From Eubacteriales bacterium (GTDB taxonomy: Bacteria; Bacillota_A; Clostridia; Lachnospirales; Lachnospiraceae): a DNA stretch of 9,502 nucleotides. The notes beneath the pieces are model-generated. The model saw nothing but the letters and a program-made list of their open reading frames with translations. It was not told the DNA's origin and searched no databases. A program made the translations under genes and the position numbers. The stretch is taken from positions 1 through 9,502 of the forward strand of contig JAUNAE010000129.1 in NCBI GenBank assembly GCA_030527765.1. Reading direction: 5' to 3'. Positions 6,230 to 9,502 of this stretch are shown in pieces; position 1 is the stretch's first letter, and the number at the start of each line of letters is the position of its first letter.

Positions 6230-7189
6230 GTGTCATTTTCAGGAGCCGTTAAGGAAGAATTAACAAGACAAATCGATTCAGCACGACATTGTAATCTGGC
6301 GGAACTGGCTGCAATTCTTGGCAGCTGTGGAAGCGTTCAATTCACAGAAGAGGGCAGAACCGAACTGGTTGTGCATACAGAAAATGAAGGGATTGCAAGA
6401 AAGTGCTTTACTTTACTAAAAAAAACATTTAATATGGAGACAGTGATTGTAGCAGACGAGAGCGCTCATTCCAAACGAGGCAAAGGCTTTTTTCTGAGAA
6501 TTCAGGATGAGATTACGGCTGGGAATGTTCTGGAAGGAACGAAAATGCTCGTTGATACGGTTGCCGGAGGACTTAAGCTGCAGAGGCATTGTCTGATTAC
6601 CCAGAAAGAGTGCTGCAAACGAGCATATATCCGTGGTGCATTTCTTGCATCTGGCTCGATCAGTGATCCGAACAAAGGGTATCATTTTGAAATTGTTTTT
6701 TCCGATGAGGAAAAAGCAGAACAGCTTCAGACAATGATTCGAAGCTTTCATATAGATGCGAAGACGGTACTCAGGAAGAAGTCTTATGTGGTCTATGTGA
6801 AAGAAGGGGCACAGATTGTTGATATGCTTGCGATTATGGGGGCGAGCGTTGCGCTGATGGATCTGGAGAATATTCGTATTCTGAAAGAAATGCGAAATTC
6901 CGTGAACCGCAAGGTGAATTGTGAAACAGCGAACCTCAACAAGACTGTGAACGCTGCAGTAAAGCAGATTGAAGATATCAGACTGATCGAACAAAAGAGG
7001 GGGTTCGAGAGTTTGCCTGAGAATTTATCGGAGATCGCGGTTCTGAGGCTGCAGTATCCGGATGCAACACTTAAAGAGTTAGGTATGATGTTAGTGCCGC
7101 AGGTAGGTAAGTCGGGGGTAAATCACAGACTTCGAAAGTTGTCTTTGATGGCTGAAGAACTGCGGGAAAGTGAGGAGGAAACATTATGA
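6230..7189 (+). CDS. whiA: WhiA-family DNA-binding regulator
   Basis: WhiA proteins join a degenerate LAGLIDADG homing-endonuclease-like domain to a C-terminal helix-turn-helix. They influence cell division and chromosome segregation in Firmicutes and sporulation genes in Streptomyces. The start is GTG 6230, with GTGAGG 6215-6220 at 9 nt, giving the family-typical MSFSGAVKEEL. The 319-residue length is normal. The N-terminal part contains ARHCNLAELAAILGSCG and, mid-domain, the RGAFLASGSISDP segment. The C-terminal domain begins near LSEIAVLRLQYPDATLKELG, and its recognition region reads KSGVNHRLRKL. The gene follows rapZ after 33 nt, and its stop overlaps the crh start in ATGA, so translation of the two is coupled. 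The yvcK/glmR gene often found before whiA is missing. Confidence 0.96.
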   Translation: MSFSGAVKEELTRQIDSARHCNLAELAAILGSCGSVQFTEEGRTELVVHTENEGIARKCFTLLKKTFNMETVIVADESAHSKRGKGFFLRIQDEITAGNVLEGTKMLVDTVAGGLKLQRHCLITQKECCKRAYIRGAFLASGSISDPNKGYHFEIVFSDEEKAEQLQTMIRSFHIDAKTVLRKKSYVVYVKEGAQIVDMLAIMGASVALMDLENIRILKEMRNSVNRKVNCETANLNKTVNAAVKQIEDIRLIEQKRGFESLPENLSEIAVLRLQYPDATLKELGMMLVPQVGKSGVNHRLRKLSLMAEELRESEEETL

Positions 7190-7440
7190 TCAAAAAACCA
7201 ATTACAATTCAATTGTCTACTGGATTGGAAGCAAGACCGGTTGCACAGCTGGTACAGGTTGCAAGTCAGTTCAATAGTGAAATTTATGTTGAAATTGGTA
7301 AAAAGCGTGTGAATGCGAAGAGCATCATGGGTATGATGACTCTTGGTCTGGATGCCGGAGAAGAGATTACTCTTTCCGCAAACGGAGAAGATGAAGAAGA
7401 CGCTATGAGCAGCATTGAAAAATATCTCAGCAATCAGTGA
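7186..7440 (+). CDS. crh: Crh-like HPr paralogue with Glu at position 15
   Basis: This 84-residue protein has the complete HPr fold. ATG 7186 overlaps the whiA stop and has GAGGAGG upstream. HPr carries phosphate from enzyme I on His15 in the motif GLHARP. Here the motif reads GLEARP, so residue 15 is Glu and PTS phosphotransfer should be lost. Ser46 and its surroundings (NAKSIMGMM) are kept, the site phosphorylated by HPr kinase/phosphorylase. That combination matches Bacillus Crh, which has Gln15 and acts as a CcpA corepressor, and crh also follows whiA (yvcL) in Bacillus. I infer a regulatory role in carbon control rather than sugar transport. Glu15 could mimic a charged phospho-His, but that is untested. 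The tail is normal and an intrinsic terminator follows. Confidence 0.85.
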   Translation: MIKKPITIQLSTGLEARPVAQLVQVASQFNSEIYVEIGKKRVNAKSIMGMMTLGLDAGEEITLSANGEDEEDAMSSIEKYLSNQ

Positions 7441-7462
7441 TAAATATAAAGCGTTACATAAG

Positions 7463-7497
7463 AAAACGTGCCGGAATCAGTTCCGACACGTTTTTTT
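7463..7497. terminator. Bidirectional terminator between crh and the PAP2 gene
   Basis: AACGTG-C-CGGAA (7465-7476) pairs with TTCCG-A-CACGTT (7481-7492) around a 4-nt loop with one C-A mismatch. Seven T follow on the plus strand (7491-7497). On the minus strand the reverse complement ends in TTTTCTTAT. The hairpin can therefore stop both the operon and the converging PAP2 gene. Confidence 0.85.
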
Positions 7498-7512
7498 GAG
7501 TGCATATAAGCA

Positions 7513-7538
7513 GCAGAGCCCACCGCTTGATGCTCTGC
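7513..7538. repeat. Short inverted repeat before the PAP2 stop
   Basis: GCAGAGC 7513-7519 and GCTCTGC 7532-7538 are exact reverse complements around 12 nt. It lies in the 3' region of the minus-strand gene, between its stop and the bidirectional terminator. No T-tract adjoins it on either side, so it may only stabilise the RNA end. Confidence 0.4.
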
Positions 7539-7556
7539 GCATTTGAAGAGGGGGAC

Positions 7557-8480
7557 TTACTTGATTCGGTTAAACACTGCTGGGTACAGTGCTACAACCC
7601 ACAGTACCGCAATAAAATAACGGAAGAAGGAAGCCGCGAGGGAAGTTCCTACAATGGGTTTAATGCCTTCTAACAGAAGAACCGCAATGATTACACCGAG
7701 AAGAAAACGAAGGATTTTGGCTTTCCATGTGGGAGGAACCGTGAAATGAATTCGGGTTTCTTCTATATAATATCCAATTCCGAAAGCGATGCCCGCACCG
7801 GAGGCTTTGATACAGTCGGCCGCATAGGCAAGTTCGATGACCTGTCTGTGATACATGACAAGTGCGTATACGAGAAGAACAAGGCTTGCACCGATCAACA
7901 GAAGGGCGCGGATCATCGGAGAAGAACATCCGTCTTCTTTGGCAGGATTCTTTTTGGAGGTTTCATCCTTAATGGTCGGATCCTGTGCGTAGGTGAAACG
8001 ATAACAGAGACCTGCAATCACGAAACTGACAAGGAAGGAGGTCAGAACATCTTTTGGAGTGTGAACTCCGAGATACATTCTGGACATTCCGACAAGGAAG
8101 ATCATTATATAGGAAAGAATTCGATTTCTTCTTTTCCTGAAATGAAATCCAAGAGTGGCAAAAAGAGATGTGATAGACTGTGTATGTCCGCTTGGGAAGG
8201 AATAGCCCGTGGCAGCAGGTACGGCCTTTGCAACCGGCTCAAAGGTGGGATCAAGAACCCAGGGGCGGGGAATACGAAAAGTGATCTTTAGTCCCTGTAC
8301 AAGAAGACCGGATGCGAAGAAGGAGAAGCCAAGTGTGCGTCCGAGGCGTTTGTTGCCGCACCAGTAGAGCCAGCAGACGACTCCGATCACAAAGAATTCC
8401 TGGGCAAGAGCAGTGATTCCGAGAAAAAACAGATTCAGAGAATCTGTGCGGTATTCCGCAAGAAAACGTAGAAATGACAT
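7557..8480 (-). CDS. PAP2-family membrane phosphatase with extra C-terminal membrane domain
   Basis: PAP2 enzymes hydrolyse lipid phosphates such as undecaprenyl pyrophosphate or phosphatidic acid at the membrane. The 307-residue protein starts at ATG (complement of 8478-8480), with AGGAG 8 nt upstream. All three catalytic blocks are intact: K65-x6-RP (to 73), PSGHTQ 96-101 with His99, and SRMYLGVHTPKD 133-144 with nucleophilic His140. Hydrophobic helices surround them. A charged linker at about 168-190 (KDETSKKNPAKED) is followed by some 115 residues with about four further membrane segments, beyond the usual PAP2 core. An undecaprenyl-pyrophosphate recycling role would suit the nearby murB, but the substrate cannot be read from sequence. 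It is convergent with the operon and has its own divergent promoter. Confidence 0.92.
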   Translation of the reverse strand: MSFLRFLAEYRTDSLNLFFLGITALAQEFFVIGVVCWLYWCGNKRLGRTLGFSFFASGLLVQGLKITFRIPRPWVLDPTFEPVAKAVPAATGYSFPSGHTQSITSLFATLGFHFRKRRNRILSYIMIFLVGMSRMYLGVHTPKDVLTSFLVSFVIAGLCYRFTYAQDPTIKDETSKKNPAKEDGCSSPMIRALLLIGASLVLLVYALVMYHRQVIELAYAADCIKASGAGIAFGIGYYIEETRIHFTVPPTWKAKILRFLLGVIIAVLLLEGIKPIVGTSLAASFFRYFIAVLWVVALYPAVFNRIK

Positions 8481-8548
8481 AATATAACTCCTGTGATTGT
8501 ATTTGCTGCAGCTCTATGTAAGAGGAGATGCAACAGTTGTTACAAAGT

Positions 8549-8577
8549 ATTATAAGTTGACCATACCACAAAAACAA
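8549..8577 (-). promoter_or_regulatory. Candidate promoter of the PAP2 gene
   Basis: Read on the minus strand, TTGTTT (plus 8572-8577) and TATAAT (plus 8549-8554) are separated by 17 nt. Initiation near 8542 leaves a leader of about 60 nt. It overlaps the plus-strand promoter almost completely. The -35 is imperfect, so confidence is moderate. Confidence 0.55.
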
Positions 8578-8585
8578 GGTATAAT
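8557..8585 (+). promoter_or_regulatory. Sigma-A promoter of the signal-peptidase-like gene
   Basis: TTGACC 8557-8562 and TATAAT 8580-8585 are separated by 17 nt. Initiation near 8592 leaves about 44 nt before ATG 8636. It shares its DNA with the divergent PAP2 promoter. Confidence 0.75.
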
Positions 8586-8635
8586 AGAGGCTAACGTATT
8601 ATAACTTTATATTAGGAAATGAGGGGTCAAAGCAA

Positions 8636-9502
8636 ATGTCAAAATTTCTGAAGTTCATCATTCATTTGGTGATTGTTTGTGCGATTGTCTGTGCCCTTGG
8701 ATTGGTGCTCCCGCCGTTCTTTGGCGTTAGGACGCTTGTTCGAGAGAATCCGGAGGAAGAGAGCAATCTTCCTATGGGATCGGTAACTTATGCGATACCG
8801 GTTAAGATTGACGAGATTAACGTAGGAGATCCGATTCTTGTAGAGGAAGATGGAGCAACTTATCGTTATAAGGTTGCAAGCATTCAGCCGGACACAAATA
8901 CAGGTACGGTAACCAATCCTGCAGTAACAAACGGTGAGAACCAGACGATTGCTGTTAACATCGCACAGGGGTATGTTCCGAAGGTTGTCATTACCATTGG
9001 ATATGTAGGATACCTGCTTGTGGCGACAAAGAGTATGGAAGGTCTCATTGTACTGGGACTTGCAGTACTGTTCCTGATCATTCTCTTCATTATCTCTGAA
9101 CTCTGGAAAAAAGACGATGACGGCACAGATGAGCTGGATCGTGATCCGGAACCGGGATATGTGAAATCCAAAAAGGAGCTGAAGAGAGAAGAGAAACAGC
9201 GCCGCAAGAGATTCGAAGAGGAAGAACGTCAGATCAAAGAAGAAGAGAAACGTTCCCGCAAGAAGAATAAGAAAAAGAAAAATTCTGACCGGGTTGTTCA
9301 TACCGGTGGCTTTGTAGATGAGATCGAGGAAGATGAGGATGATTTCGAAGACGAAGCAGCCATTACGGAACCGGAAGTAAGAGAGGCACATGATCTTCTC
9401 CGCAGAGAGATTCTTGCAGCGACATCTGATGATACCATTGGTGTTATGGACGAAGAAGATGAGGATCTTGATGAAACAGAAACACTGGATAAGGACTTGG
9501 AA
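8636..9502 (+). CDS. Signal-peptidase-like (S26/SipW-type) membrane protein lacking catalytic motifs, partial
   Basis: ATG 8636 has GAGGGG 8621-8626 at 9 nt. The frame is open to the window edge for 289 codons. A first membrane helix lies at about 7-29. Residues 46-83 (PMGSVTYAIPV, then INVGDPILV and YRYKVASI) resemble the SipW/ER-type signal peptidase core x-GS-x-V-Y-x-x-P-V, I-x-V-GD-x-I and THRV-x-x-I. A GYVPKVVITIGYVGYLL segment and a second helix at about 137-154 match the C-terminal end of that fold. The catalytic SGSMEP block is replaced by EESNL, and the His of THRV by Tyr-Arg-Tyr, so peptidase activity is not expected. A cytoplasmic tail follows, first Lys/Arg/Glu-rich (about 170-215, likely coiled coil) and then highly acidic. 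The function is unknown; it may be an inactive partner or scaffold. The true C-terminus lies outside the window. Confidence 0.75.
   Translation, partial: MSKFLKFIIHLVIVCAIVCALGLVLPPFFGVRTLVRENPEEESNLPMGSVTYAIPVKIDEINVGDPILVEEDGATYRYKVASIQPDTNTGTVTNPAVTNGENQTIAVNIAQGYVPKVVITIGYVGYLLVATKSMEGLIVLGLAVLFLIILFIISELWKKDDDGTDELDRDPEPGYVKSKKELKREEKQRRKRFEEEERQIKEEEKRSRKKNKKKKNSDRVVHTGGFVDEIEEDEDDFEDEAAITEPEVREAHDLLRREILAATSDDTIGVMDEEDEDLDETETLDKDLE

Noticed and set aside
7746..8291. 181-codon plus-strand open frame opposite the PAP2 gene
   Set aside because: It is antisense to intact PAP2 motifs and has no domain or ribosome binding site.

Overview
The window looks like chromosomal DNA of a Gram-positive Firmicute, most likely a gut-type Lachnospiraceae (Clostridia). 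The reasons are strong AGGAGG-type ribosome binding sites, sigma-A promoters close to TTGACA/TATAAT, and the Firmicute gene order rapZ-whiA-crh/HPr preceded by murB. A queT gene behind a preQ1-like leader and a SipW-type signal-peptidase-like protein fit the same picture. No tRNA, rRNA, CRISPR array, insertion sequence or phage gene is visible.

Left part (1-925): the tail of an unrecognised gene, then a promoter, a leader that can fold like a small preQ1 riboswitch, and queT (queuosine-precursor transporter subunit). queT is broken by one in-frame TAA at codon 19. The rest of its frame is intact, and a good intrinsic terminator follows.

Middle-left (926-3574): a promoter drives a two-gene unit. 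The first gene encodes a secreted PstS-like periplasmic-binding-protein fold. The second overlaps it by 23 nt and encodes a signal-anchored protein of about 477 residues, rich in short beta-hairpin-like repeats, with no recognised function. No permease or ATPase accompanies them. An unusual block of interlocking inverted repeats and a strong terminator close the unit.

Core operon (3573-7497): a perfect-consensus promoter starts inside the preceding terminator's T-tract and drives tcdA-like, murB, rapZ (yvcJ), whiA and crh/HPr-like. The genes are tightly packed, and whiA and crh overlap as ATGA. murB makes UDP-MurNAc for peptidoglycan. RapZ, WhiA and the HPr-like protein are the usual companions that link cell-wall precursor supply, division and carbon regulation. 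yvcK/glmR, which often sits between rapZ and whiA, is absent here. The HPr-like protein has Glu where the phosphotransfer His15 should be but keeps Ser46, so it looks like a Crh-type regulator rather than a PTS phosphocarrier. A bidirectional terminator ends the operon.

Right part (7557-9502): a minus-strand PAP2-family membrane phosphatase faces the operon. It is transcribed divergently from a plus-strand gene that runs off the window. The two candidate promoters occupy the same roughly 37 bp. The plus-strand gene resembles a SipW/S26-type signal peptidase in fold but lacks the catalytic Ser and His motifs, and it carries a long charged cytoplasmic tail. It is the most novel-looking protein in the window.
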